A DNA stretch of 59,178 nt, taken from the NCBI GenBank assembly GCA_017964325.1, contig JAGCSE010000300.1:1-59178 (forward strand), read 5' to 3'. The position numbers and the translations under genes were made by a program. This document shows, piece by piece, positions 36,082 to 44,458 of this stretch (within the stretch, counting starts at the first letter, position 1; the number at the start of each line of letters is the position of its first letter). This DNA is from Victivallales bacterium. Its GTDB lineage: Bacteria; Verrucomicrobiota; Lentisphaeria; Oligosphaerales; Oligosphaeraceae. A model generated the notes under the pieces. The model saw nothing but the letters and a program-made list of their open reading frames with translations, was not told where the DNA came from and made no database searches.

Positions 36082-37830
36082 TCATTTGAATTTAACGACT
36101 TTTGGTGATGCAGGCAACGACTTGTCTTCTTTGCGCGCCTCATCCAATTCCGCCACGGCATCTTCGTCAATCCACCAGTAGGCGCTGTAGCCACTGCCGC
36201 TGTCATACTTGCCCAAAACCGTCTTGGGCATTCCGAACTTGTTCCAATACAACAATCTTATATAATTGATGTTCCACAGAAGCACATACGGATATTCGTC
36301 ATAGATGAGCTTGTCAATCTGTCGGCAGATTTCATTTCGCTCGGCCACGCTGAAAATCGACTTCTGCTTTTCAATCAACGCATCAACGGCGGCGTTGCGG
36401 AAGCCTGTCAAATTGCTGCCGCCTTCGCGGTCGGCCTCCTTGGACGACCACATGGACTCTGGATTCTTGAAAAGCCCCGCGCCCCAAGCGGCCCATGTCA
36501 TGTCAAAATTGTACGCGTCCATGTCTTTAGCCCAGGCGGACCAATCCTTCGTCTCAATCGTCATCTTGATTCCGACGTCTTTCAAGGCGGAACCGAACAT
36601 CGTCACGTATTTGTCCGAACTGCCGCCACGGTTCAGGAACACAAAGCTGAACTCCTTGCCATCTTTTTCCAATATGCCCGTCTTCGGATTCGTCTTCCAA
36701 CCCGCTTCAGCCAGCAGTTTCCGTGCCGCAGCAGGATCGAATTTCACGAGTTCGTTCTTGCAGGGATGTTCGTCATCGTACAAATCCTCCCAGAAGGAAC
36801 GGTGCATGAAATACTGGCTGTACATCATCGTCGTATTCATGGTCTCGCGGTCAACCAAATGCGCAAGTGCCTTGCGTACACGAACATCGTCAAACGGCGG
36901 ACGCCTCATGTTCATCGCAAAGCCTTGGAAGCCAACAGGACTGTAATTGTAAATGGATTGTTTTACAATCCAGTTCTTGCGGACGGCTGGAACGCGCTCC
37001 TCCAACTTGTGCCACTGGCTCGCCGTATAGACGTGGAACACGTCGATCTCACCCTTTAGAAACGCCTCAAACGCATTTTCCTGTTCCTCAAAGAAAAGGC
37101 ATTTGATTTCATCAAAATTGTTTATGTTCTGCTGGTTCTTCCAGCCATTGCGCCACCAGTCGCGACGACGCTCCAACACAAGATAAAAGCCCTCTTTCAA
37201 TTCCTTGATTTTATAAGGTCCTGACACAACGGGAAAATCAAAGTTGATCTTATTAAAATCCTGCCCTTCCCAAATATGCTTCGGCAGAATCTCCATGCCA
37301 CCGGCCGCCCCAAGATTTTGCCAATGGACTTCCTTCGCACGGAAGCGGACGGCTTTTCCGCCATCGACGATTTCAGGAACTTCCAATCGCTCCAACGACA
37401 CTTTGTGCGGCCCAGTCATGTTCTTTGGATCGACAATGGTCTTATACGTCCACACGACATCCTCTGCCGTTACCGGCTTGCCGTCACTCCAGCGGGCGGC
37501 GGGATCCAGCCAGAAAGTAAATTCCAATTTGTCGTCGGATATCGTCCATCTTTCGGCGAGAGCACGATCGTATTCCAACGTAGAAGAATCCATTTCAATC
37601 AGGCTCTCGAACATGGCCCCGAAGACCCGTGCACTCATCACATTGTTGTCCAGCAAGTAGTTGAGGCTTTTGGGAGACGCTCCAAGATATTCCTTCAAAA
37701 GGCCGCCTGACTCAGCCAGAGGACTGGCAACAGGATCAGGCATACCGATACGGCTCGCCTTTGGAAAACTCTCTTCCGCCCAAAGTCCAATCGCCAGAAG
37801 CAAAACAACAATGATGGTGTATTTTTTCAT
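36082..37830 (-). CDS. ABC transporter solute-binding protein, family 5 (oligopeptide/nickel type)
   Basis: 582 residues. Signal peptide 1-18 (IVVLLLAIGLWAEES). SBP_bac_5 pattern: LLDNNVMSARVFGAMFESLI, RWSDGKPVTAEDVVWTYKTI, RGGSSDKYVTM, and a C-terminal DEYPYVLLWNI. It binds peptides or similar ligands in the periplasm and hands them to a permease. No permease or ATPase gene lies anywhere in this window, so it is an orphan or serves a transporter elsewhere. Separated from sppA by the heptamer array. Confidence 0.87.
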   Translation of the reverse strand: MKKYTIIVVLLLAIGLWAEESFPKASRIGMPDPVASPLAESGGLLKEYLGASPKSLNYLLDNNVMSARVFGAMFESLIEMDSSTLEYDRALAERWTISDDKLEFTFWLDPAARWSDGKPVTAEDVVWTYKTIVDPKNMTGPHKVSLERLEVPEIVDGGKAVRFRAKEVHWQNLGAAGGMEILPKHIWEGQDFNKINFDFPVVSGPYKIKELKEGFYLVLERRRDWWRNGWKNQQNINNFDEIKCLFFEEQENAFEAFLKGEIDVFHVYTASQWHKLEERVPAVRKNWIVKQSIYNYSPVGFQGFAMNMRRPPFDDVRVRKALAHLVDRETMNTTMMYSQYFMHRSFWEDLYDDEHPCKNELVKFDPAAARKLLAEAGWKTNPKTGILEKDGKEFSFVFLNRGGSSDKYVTMFGSALKDVGIKMTIETKDWSAWAKDMDAYNFDMTWAAWGAGLFKNPESMWSSKEADREGGSNLTGFRNAAVDALIEKQKSIFSVAERNEICRQIDKLIYDEYPYVLLWNINYIRLLYWNKFGMPKTVLGKYDSGSGYSAYWWIDEDAVAELDEARKEDKSLPASPKVVKFK

Positions 37831-37861
37831 GTTCAGATTTTCCTGAAAAATAAATAAATTC

Positions 37862-38016
37862 AGCTTTTAGCTTTTGGCTTTTTGCCTTTGCTTTTAGCTT
37901 TTGGCCTCTGCTTTTAGCTTTTGGCTTTTGGCTTTTGGCTTTTGGCTTTTGGCTTTTGGCTTTTGGCTTTTGGCTTCCTGCCTTTGCTTTTAGCTTTTGG
38001 CTTTAAGCTTTCAGCT
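37862..38016. repeat. Tandem heptamer array TTTTGGC
   Basis: At least eight exact head-to-tail TTTTGGC units (about 37920-37975), flanked by variants (TTTTAGC, TTTGCC). Fills the 187-bp gap between sppA and the solute-binding protein gene, and abuts the sppA stop at 38018-38020. Confidence 0.85.
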
Positions 38017-38017
38017 T

Positions 38018-39415
38018 TTATAATCCAAGTGCCGTTGGCGCAATATAATACAACTGCCCCGGCTTCAAATGGACAGCGGCAGCTTTCATCAACGGATTTT
38101 CAGAGGAACGCATTTCCAAGATGCTATCCCAGAAACGGTTACGCACACCATAACGCGCAATGGTCGGTTTTTCGACATTTCCAAGGGCGCGAGCTTTCTT
38201 CAACGCATCCTCCATGCCGCCCAACTCGTCAATCAGACCAAGCTCCATGGCACGTGCACCGCTCACAACACGACCATCCGCAAATTCCGCCTTGCGGACT
38301 GCCTGCTCATCAGCGTATGCAGGACGCCCCGCCGCCACGATCTTCGCAAACTCGCCAAACGATTCATCAATGTGCTTCTGAAGATATTCGCGTTCGCTCT
38401 CGCTCAAATCGCGCATCGGCGACAGCATATCCTTCATGGCGCCAGATTTGATGACCACCGGCTTGATGCCAACTTTCTCTGCCAGCCCTTGGATGTTGTA
38501 TGACGACATAATCACGCCGACGCTTCCCGTCATTGTCATGCGGTTCGCCACAATCCAATCGCCGCCGGCCGCAAGATAATAGCCGCCGCTGGCACCAAGA
38601 CTGTGCATGCACGTCACGATTTTCTTGCCAGATGCGCGGCAATCCTGCATCGCCTGATGGATTTCATCCGTCGCAACAATCTCTCCTCCAGGCGAATCCA
38701 TGTCCAGGACAATCGCCACTACATCCTTGTTCTTCTTCAACTCCTTCAATATCTTGCACAAATCGCCGGAAGAAACGACTCCAGTCGTACCACGCCCGCG
38801 CAAAATCACGCCCTTCACGTCTATAATGGCGATTTCACGCTTGCCTTCGCCTTTGACAAGAACGCGGCGGGTCAAATCGCCTTTCGCGACAATTTCAGTC
38901 CCGCCTAATGAGTTCGAAACATCGCCAATCTGGTCGTCAACAAAGGAACTGAACATCGCGCCAATCGCCCCCAACGCCAGAAGCCCCAATATCGGCAACA
39001 CGACGAAGATGATGATCAATGCTACTACAAGTCCCCAAATCCATCCATGCGAACGCTTTCCAGCATACGGACAGACGACTGGCGCAGAGGAGCGATGCGG
39101 CGGTACATGCGGAGGCTGCTGTTGTGGCGGCATCTGGTAGTAGCCCCCCATCGGCGGTGGCTGCATGCCTGCATACGGCTGTGCCATTTGGTAATACGCT
39201 CCAGGCGGTGGCATCTGCGCGGCCTGCGGCGGCATCTGAACTTGCGGCGGAACTTGAGGCTGTGGCGCGGCCTGCGGCGGAACTTGAGGACGCGGCGGCA
39301 CTTGCGGTGGTGCTGCCGGCGGAACTTGCGCTCCAGTCGCGGCTGTCGGAGTCTTCGCCTGCGCTGTTTCCTGCGGTTGTTGCGTCCCCGAAGTCTGTTC
39401 GTTTTGTTCGCTCAT
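38018..39415 (-). CDS. sppA: Signal peptide peptidase SppA-like (S49) with long Pro/Gln-rich N terminus
   Basis: 465 residues; GGAGG 8 nt before the ATG. Residues 1-115 are Pro/Gln/Ala-rich and low complexity. One membrane helix ~125-152. The S49 domain follows with LDMDSPGGEIVATDEI, catalytic Ser276 (LGASGGYYLAAGG) and the partner Lys in VIKSGAMKDMLSPM (Lys323 or Lys328). S49 enzymes degrade signal-peptide remnants in the membrane with a Ser-Lys dyad. The 115-residue N-terminal extension would be cytoplasmic and is unusual for SppA, which normally begins close to the membrane helix. The domain length is right for the short (67K/36K) type. Confidence 0.85.
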   Translation of the reverse strand: MSEQNEQTSGTQQPQETAQAKTPTAATGAQVPPAAPPQVPPRPQVPPQAAPQPQVPPQVQMPPQAAQMPPPGAYYQMAQPYAGMQPPPMGGYYQMPPQQQPPHVPPHRSSAPVVCPYAGKRSHGWIWGLVVALIIIFVVLPILGLLALGAIGAMFSSFVDDQIGDVSNSLGGTEIVAKGDLTRRVLVKGEGKREIAIIDVKGVILRGRGTTGVVSSGDLCKILKELKKNKDVVAIVLDMDSPGGEIVATDEIHQAMQDCRASGKKIVTCMHSLGASGGYYLAAGGDWIVANRMTMTGSVGVIMSSYNIQGLAEKVGIKPVVIKSGAMKDMLSPMRDLSESEREYLQKHIDESFGEFAKIVAAGRPAYADEQAVRKAEFADGRVVSGARAMELGLIDELGGMEDALKKARALGNVEKPTIARYGVRNRFWDSILEMRSSENPLMKAAAVHLKPGQLYYIAPTALGL

Positions 39416-39478
39416 TCTTGCTTCCTCCGATAAATCCTATATACAAATTATTTATATCATTATCATCCACACAGCATT

Positions 39479-40354
39479 TCATTCCTTTGGCTGCGTGGCA
39501 GTCATATCCTTCAGATTGTAGTCTTTGCCCTGTTGGGCGACGCGCGCATGTTCGACTTTCAGATATCCGGACTTGCGGCTCAGTTGCGGATATCCGCCAT
39601 CCGCTACATAATATACTTGTTGACGTAATTTTACAACCTCTCCAACCATGCTGAACACAGAATAGGAGTACAAATGCGGCCCCACTTGGATGAGAATGTG
39701 AATCGCACTCGTCCCGTCAACATCCATCTGCGGCACGGATGAGCCCATGAACGGGCCAAGGCGGAAGACGCCATAGACCAGTTCGTCATCCTCAACGCGA
39801 AGACACCAGATGCTTCCAACGGAATCCGTAAACTGCATCAGCTTCACGTTCACATTCCGAATCTGATCAGTCTCCTTCTTCATCGGCAGTCCGATAATCC
39901 TCTCCTTCATGATGTTACCCTCTCTCACCTCCACAAGAATCGGCTCGGAAGCACAAACATGCGGAAGGCGGTGGTGGTCGATGTGCGCCTCAATTTTATA
40001 CACATCAGGCCGCTGCATATCGAACAATGTATTGATATCCACCACTAGTTGGCGGTTCACGCCAGGCGCGAGAATGATATCCGACATGGGATTCGCGGAT
40101 AAATCCAAGCATTTGACCATCTGGCCGGACTGGCGGCGGATGACAAACGTCAACTTTCCACGCTCCGTCGCTTCTTCACCGCCGAACACCAATGTGTTAC
40201 CGCTGTAGTTTCGCACAGTGAGCCGCAACCGCACGCGCTCAAAGCGAAGATAGCAGTCCTGCTCGCTCTCCAACTTCATGCCGAGCTGCGCATGAACGCA
40301 TGCACCAACCAGCAGGGCGGCAACCATAAACGCCGTTTTTTGCAAATGAACCAT
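39479..40354 (-). CDS. Secreted protein of unknown function
   Basis: 291 residues; AAAGGAG 6 nt before the ATG. Signal peptide 1-22 (ALLVGACVHAQ). The N-terminal ~110 residues look like an Ig/fibronectin-type beta fold (LRLTVRNYSGNTLVFGG, LAPGVNRQLVVD). No catalytic motif and no recognised family for the remainder. Located between heptosyltransferase-like and sppA genes in the same transcription direction. Confidence 0.65.
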   Translation of the reverse strand: MVHLQKTAFMVAALLVGACVHAQLGMKLESEQDCYLRFERVRLRLTVRNYSGNTLVFGGEEATERGKLTFVIRRQSGQMVKCLDLSANPMSDIILAPGVNRQLVVDINTLFDMQRPDVYKIEAHIDHHRLPHVCASEPILVEVREGNIMKERIIGLPMKKETDQIRNVNVKLMQFTDSVGSIWCLRVEDDELVYGVFRLGPFMGSSVPQMDVDGTSAIHILIQVGPHLYSYSVFSMVGEVVKLRQQVYYVADGGYPQLSRKSGYLKVEHARVAQQGKDYNLKDMTATQPKE

Positions 40355-40403
40355 CTATCGTCTCCTTTGATGCCTGTCTCTCTGTTATACAACTGCCGAA
40401 AGC

Positions 40404-41435
40404 CTATCCCTTTAGGCCTAATTTTCCAAGTACCGCTGTCGCAACCTCCCTAACCTCCGTCCAGCCGCTGCATTCGACACCGTTTTTCGGGCATTGTTTC
40501 CGAAAGCACGGACTCTGCGGGCAGCCGCTGCGGATGATCGTATGGAGCCCAGGACCGTAAGGTCCTGTCAATACGGGATCTGTCGCACCGAACAACGCCA
40601 CGCATGGCTTTCGCAAAGCCGCCGCGATGTGCATCGGCCCGCTGTCGTTCGTCAACAGCGCATCGCTTCGCGCCAATAGTCCGACAAGCCCCATCATCTT
40701 GCTTTTTCCCACAAGATTCAACGGCTTCGCTATCTTGCAGCCAGCTGCAACTTGTTCGCACAGAGGACGTTCGTCTGGCGCCCCCAGCAACCATATCCGC
40801 ACGTCTGCGCATTTTTCAACCACCGTGTCCAACACGTCGGAGAAGAAATGCGGCGGCCAATTCTTGCTTGCCCAGCGGGACGAACAGCCGACGGCTAACA
40901 GCGGGCCTCCGCCCGCGCATTCCGACAACATTCCATCCGCTTCCTCCAACCAGCGGTCGCCGACGTTCAACGCCGGAATCTCCAGATTTCCGCAACCTGG
41001 AAACGCCTGTCTCACCAAATCGCCGTTCTTCTCGACGGCGTGGCGATGCTTCTCCACAGGCGCGTATTTCTCCGTGTAGAACCACGGCGAGCCTTCGCGC
41101 CCAGTCGAAAAGCCAATCCGCCGCGGCGCACGAGCCGCCCACGACATCAGACCGCTGCGCAGCAACCCCTGAAAGTCGATGGACACGTCATAGCGCTCTT
41201 TTCGCAAATCCGCCAGAAACGATTTCACGGCATCCAGATGCCAAATCCGCGCACGCGGGAATTTGACGATTCTGTCAACGCCTGGATACATCTCCAAAAT
41301 GCCTGACAAAGTGTCGTTTACGACCCATGTCAGCGATTCCAGCTCCCCTCCCAGATGGCGGCGCAACATATCAACGGCTGGAAACGCATGCACCACGTCT
41401 CCGAGACTGCTTGGCTTTATCACCAGTAATCGCAC
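40404..41435 (-). CDS. Glycosyltransferase family 9 (heptosyltransferase I-like)
   Basis: 343 residues with GTG start (GAGGGTG upstream). GT9 features: MRLLVIKPSSLGDVVHAFPA at the N terminus and the sugar-nucleotide site LLTNDSGPMHIAAAL followed by VALFGATDP and TGPYG. These enzymes add heptose from an ADP-heptose donor to the lipopolysaccharide inner core. Its presence indicates an outer membrane with LPS-like glycolipid. Stop is 27 bp from the phosphoesterase start side, in a tight operon-like order. Confidence 0.87.
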   Translation of the reverse strand: MRLLVIKPSSLGDVVHAFPAVDMLRRHLGGELESLTWVVNDTLSGILEMYPGVDRIVKFPRARIWHLDAVKSFLADLRKERYDVSIDFQGLLRSGLMSWAARAPRRIGFSTGREGSPWFYTEKYAPVEKHRHAVEKNGDLVRQAFPGCGNLEIPALNVGDRWLEEADGMLSECAGGGPLLAVGCSSRWASKNWPPHFFSDVLDTVVEKCADVRIWLLGAPDERPLCEQVAAGCKIAKPLNLVGKSKMMGLVGLLARSDALLTNDSGPMHIAAALRKPCVALFGATDPVLTGPYGPGLHTIIRSGCPQSPCFRKQCPKNGVECSGWTEVREVATAVLGKLGLKG

Positions 41436-41462
41436 GGCCGCACCCTCTTTTTCCGTAAGCCG

Positions 41463-42209
41463 TTATCGGCCAACAGCCAAGCGATCGGCTAGGCGTTTCG
41501 GCAACTCCGCATCTAAGATTTTCTGCTGTGTCGTTTCAATATCATATTCCACGCGGTAAAGCGTCACCTTCCCGTCGTCGGTCGAATAAACGGCAAAAGC
41601 CGCCTTGTTGTTTCCGTCGCGAGGCTGGCCGACACTTCCCACGTTGATTAGATATTTGCGGTTCTTTTCGATGGTAATGGATTCATAGAATCCCCCTGCC
41701 GTCATGGCTTCAGTCTTTTCAAACGCCAGCGGCACATGGGTATGGCCGACAAAGCAGACAGGAAATTTTTGATACTGGAAAGATGACTCCGCACTGAAAC
41801 GGTCGAAAATGTATCCCCAATTTTGCGGCATGTCCAACGTCCCATGGACAATCTCGAAACGTGCGTCGGAATTACCAAGATTACGTTGGTATGGAAGATT
41901 ATGCAGCCATTCCAAGTCATCTGGTCCCAACTGTTTACGGGTCCATTCCACAGCGGCGGCGGCAAGCGGGTTGAAACCGATTGTCTCCTGCCCGTTCGAA
42001 ACGTATTCGTCATGGTTGCCCTTCACGACTCCGATCAAATCGTCGCCAAGCCCACGCAAAATGTCGAGACACTCCTTGGGATTCGCATTGTAACCAACGA
42101 CATCGCCGATACAGGCGTATTTGTCAACGCCCAGCTCACGCGTCGCCGCCAAAACCGTTTCCAATGCTTCAAGATTCCCGTGAATGTCACCTAAAATCGC
42201 GTATTTCAT
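41463..42209 (-). CDS. Calcineurin-type metallophosphoesterase
   Basis: 248 residues. All metal ligand motifs present: GDIHGN (Asp8, His10), GDVVGYNANP (Asp36), GNHDE (Asn65, His66), and CFVGHTHVP. Short YfcE/ApaH-like layout, probably a cytoplasmic phosphodiesterase or diadenosine-polyphosphate-type hydrolase. No ribosome binding site is evident before ATG 42209. Confidence 0.88.
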   Translation of the reverse strand: MKYAILGDIHGNLEALETVLAATRELGVDKYACIGDVVGYNANPKECLDILRGLGDDLIGVVKGNHDEYVSNGQETIGFNPLAAAAVEWTRKQLGPDDLEWLHNLPYQRNLGNSDARFEIVHGTLDMPQNWGYIFDRFSAESSFQYQKFPVCFVGHTHVPLAFEKTEAMTAGGFYESITIEKNRKYLINVGSVGQPRDGNNKAAFAVYSTDDGKVTLYRVEYDIETTQQKILDAELPKRLADRLAVGR

Positions 42210-42275
42210 AATGGATGCCGCTTTTTGTTAATTGCCTATGTTGATTTTCTTTTTATCTTAAATTACATCCGAGCC

Positions 42276-43655
42276 TCAATTGTTCAAACTGTGGATCGGA
42301 GCGGGAATGTGTCCGCCGTACTGGATGAAGCGGGCCGATTTGCCAATGTTCGGCACGGACATGACCGTCCCGCCGCCGAACAGCCCGCCGAACTCCACAC
42401 GGTCGCCAGCCTTCTTGCCTGGCACGGGAATGAAACGCACGGCCGTCGTCTTCTTGTTGATCATGCCGATCGCCATTTCATCCGCAATCATCGCACTCAA
42501 CGTCTCCGCTGGCGTATCTCCCGGTACCGCAATCATATCCAGACCGACGGAACACACGCAGGTCATCGCTTCAAGCTTCTCGATGCTCAACTCGCCGCGC
42601 TCAGCCGCGCCCGCCAAAGCGGAATCCTCCAGCACGGGAATGAACGCGCCGCTCAAACCGCCGACGGACTGCGATGCAAATGCGCCGCCTTTCTTCACCG
42701 CGTCGTTCAACATCGCGATGCAGGCGGTCGAACCTGGAGCTCCAATTGCATCCAGTCCAAGCATATACAGAATCTCGCCGATACTGTCGCCGACTTTCGG
42801 CGTCGGCGCCAACGACAAATCGACAATGCCGAATCCAATGCCCAGACGCTTCGCCACCTCCCGTCCAATCAACTCGCCGCAACGCGTCACGCGGCAGCTC
42901 GTCTGCTTGATTTCCTCCGCCAAATCGTCCAGTCCAAGATTCTCCGCGCCGTCGCGTTCGATGCGGCGTTCCAACGCCCTGCGCACGACGCCTGGCCCGC
43001 TGACGCCGACGTTGATGACGACTTCCGGCTCGCCATGCCCATGGTACGCCCCCGCCATGAACGGATTGTCCTCCGGCTGGTTCGTAAAAACGACAAGTTT
43101 CGCGCAGGCGAAGCCATCCTGTTCGCGGCTTCCTTCCGCCAACTGCTTGATGATGCCGCCCAGCTTGCCGACCGCCGTCATGTTGATGCCCGCACGGCTG
43201 GAGCCGACGTTGATGGACGCGCAGACCTTCCCCGTCGAAAGCAATGCCTGCGGAAGCGTCTCCATCAGAACATCATCTGACGTACTCGCCCCTTTTTGCA
43301 CTTGCGCACTGTAGCCACCGATGAAATCCACGCCGACGGAACGCGCCGCCTGGTCCATCGCCTTCGCCAACGCGACGAAGCCCTCCGCGTCATGTCCCGC
43401 CGCCACATCCGCCGCAGGGCTGACCGCCAGCCGCTTGTTCACAATCGGAACGCCATATTTCGTCACAACCTGGTCGCAGACTTCCACCAAGTCGCCCGCG
43501 TACTTTTCTATCTTGTTCACAACACGGCGGCACATCACCTCGACGTCCTGATGGCGGCAGTCGAGCAGATTGATTCCCATCGTAATGGTACGGACGTCCA
43601 GATTGTCCTTCTGGATCATTCCCACCGTGCTGATAATCTGATCGGAACGCATCAT
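42276..43655 (-). CDS. UPF0210/DUF711 (PFL-like) protein
   Basis: 459 residues from ATG 43655, which has GGGAG 8 nt upstream; the frame reaches a TTG at 43670. Matches the DUF711 family over its whole length: TVGMIQKDNLDVRTITMGI, INVGVSGPGVV, PGSTACIAMLNDAVKKGGAF, and the C-terminal GGLFGGGTVM. The family is widespread, about 450 residues, and often paired with an ACT-domain gene; no such gene is adjacent here. Function unknown. Confidence 0.87.
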   Translation of the reverse strand: MMRSDQIISTVGMIQKDNLDVRTITMGINLLDCRHQDVEVMCRRVVNKIEKYAGDLVEVCDQVVTKYGVPIVNKRLAVSPAADVAAGHDAEGFVALAKAMDQAARSVGVDFIGGYSAQVQKGASTSDDVLMETLPQALLSTGKVCASINVGSSRAGINMTAVGKLGGIIKQLAEGSREQDGFACAKLVVFTNQPEDNPFMAGAYHGHGEPEVVINVGVSGPGVVRRALERRIERDGAENLGLDDLAEEIKQTSCRVTRCGELIGREVAKRLGIGFGIVDLSLAPTPKVGDSIGEILYMLGLDAIGAPGSTACIAMLNDAVKKGGAFASQSVGGLSGAFIPVLEDSALAGAAERGELSIEKLEAMTCVCSVGLDMIAVPGDTPAETLSAMIADEMAIGMINKKTTAVRFIPVPGKKAGDRVEFGGLFGGGTVMSVPNIGKSARFIQYGGHIPAPIHSLNN

Positions 43656-43686
43656 GTCAAAAACTCCCAAAACACAAACAAAACAA

Positions 43687-44448
43687 CTACAACGTCTTTT
43701 TCAAGACGTCGAGCATGGTCAACGGCGCATCTGCGTAAATGCGGAAGACGCCCATTCCGAGCAAGTTCCGCATCTTTTCAGCATCGCCGACATTCCACGC
43801 GCCAGGCAGAACGCCCGCCTCGCGGATTTTCGCGCATTTCTCCGTCGTCACATACTGGTGGTGCATCACCAGCTCCTGGAATCCGTTGGCGCGACATACA
43901 TCTATATAGTCCTCAACTGGCACGTCTTTCTTGCCGACATCGTAGAAAACGTATGTTTCAGGCAAAAATTTACGGATGTCCAGCAGCCGCTGCAACGTCC
44001 CTTCGTTGAATCCCGTCCATTCCTCCGCGTGCCACTGCTTGATGACTCGCGCCACATCCTCCGCGATGCCGTCATCTTTCAATTGAATTGAAAAACGGGC
44101 CTGCTTCGTCCACAGAATCAACTGTAAAGCCTCCGCAAGAGTCGGAATCAACGTCCGCGGACAACTTTCCACATCCAAGCCATGCGCCGTGCGATAGGAA
44201 TGGCTGAAATCCAATTCGCGCAGTTCGGCAAGCGTCGAATCCGCAATCACGAGATAGGCGACCGCCGTGCGGCCCGTCGTCGCGTCATGGCAAAGCACGG
44301 GAACTCCGTCCTTCGTCAAATGGACGTCCGTTTCCACCCAATCCGCACCGCAGACCGCTCCCGCCGCAAAGCCTGGAAGCGTGTTTTCAGGATAATGGAC
44401 CGGTTCGCCGCGATGGGCCGTCACGCCATTATGCTTGAATGTCGTCAT
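43687..44448 (-). CDS. Glycerophosphodiester phosphodiesterase family protein
   Basis: 253 residues. GDPD signature: AHRGEPVHYPENT (His12, Glu21), WVETDVHLTKDGVPVLCHD (Glu39, Asp41, His54), and FSIQLKDD near the middle. It hydrolyses glycerophosphodiesters to glycerol-3-phosphate and an alcohol. No signal peptide, so cytoplasmic. AGGAGATGCGAT precedes the ATG; its start is 10 bp past the end of the glycogen phosphorylase gene, so the two are probably co-transcribed. Confidence 0.88.
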   Translation of the reverse strand: MTTFKHNGVTAHRGEPVHYPENTLPGFAAGAVCGADWVETDVHLTKDGVPVLCHDATTGRTAVAYLVIADSTLAELRELDFSHSYRTAHGLDVESCPRTLIPTLAEALQLILWTKQARFSIQLKDDGIAEDVARVIKQWHAEEWTGFNEGTLQRLLDIRKFLPETYVFYDVGKKDVPVEDYIDVCRANGFQELVMHHQYVTTEKCAKIREAGVLPGAWNVGDAEKMRNLLGMGVFRIYADAPLTMLDVLKKTL

Positions 44449-44458
44449 ATCGCATCTC

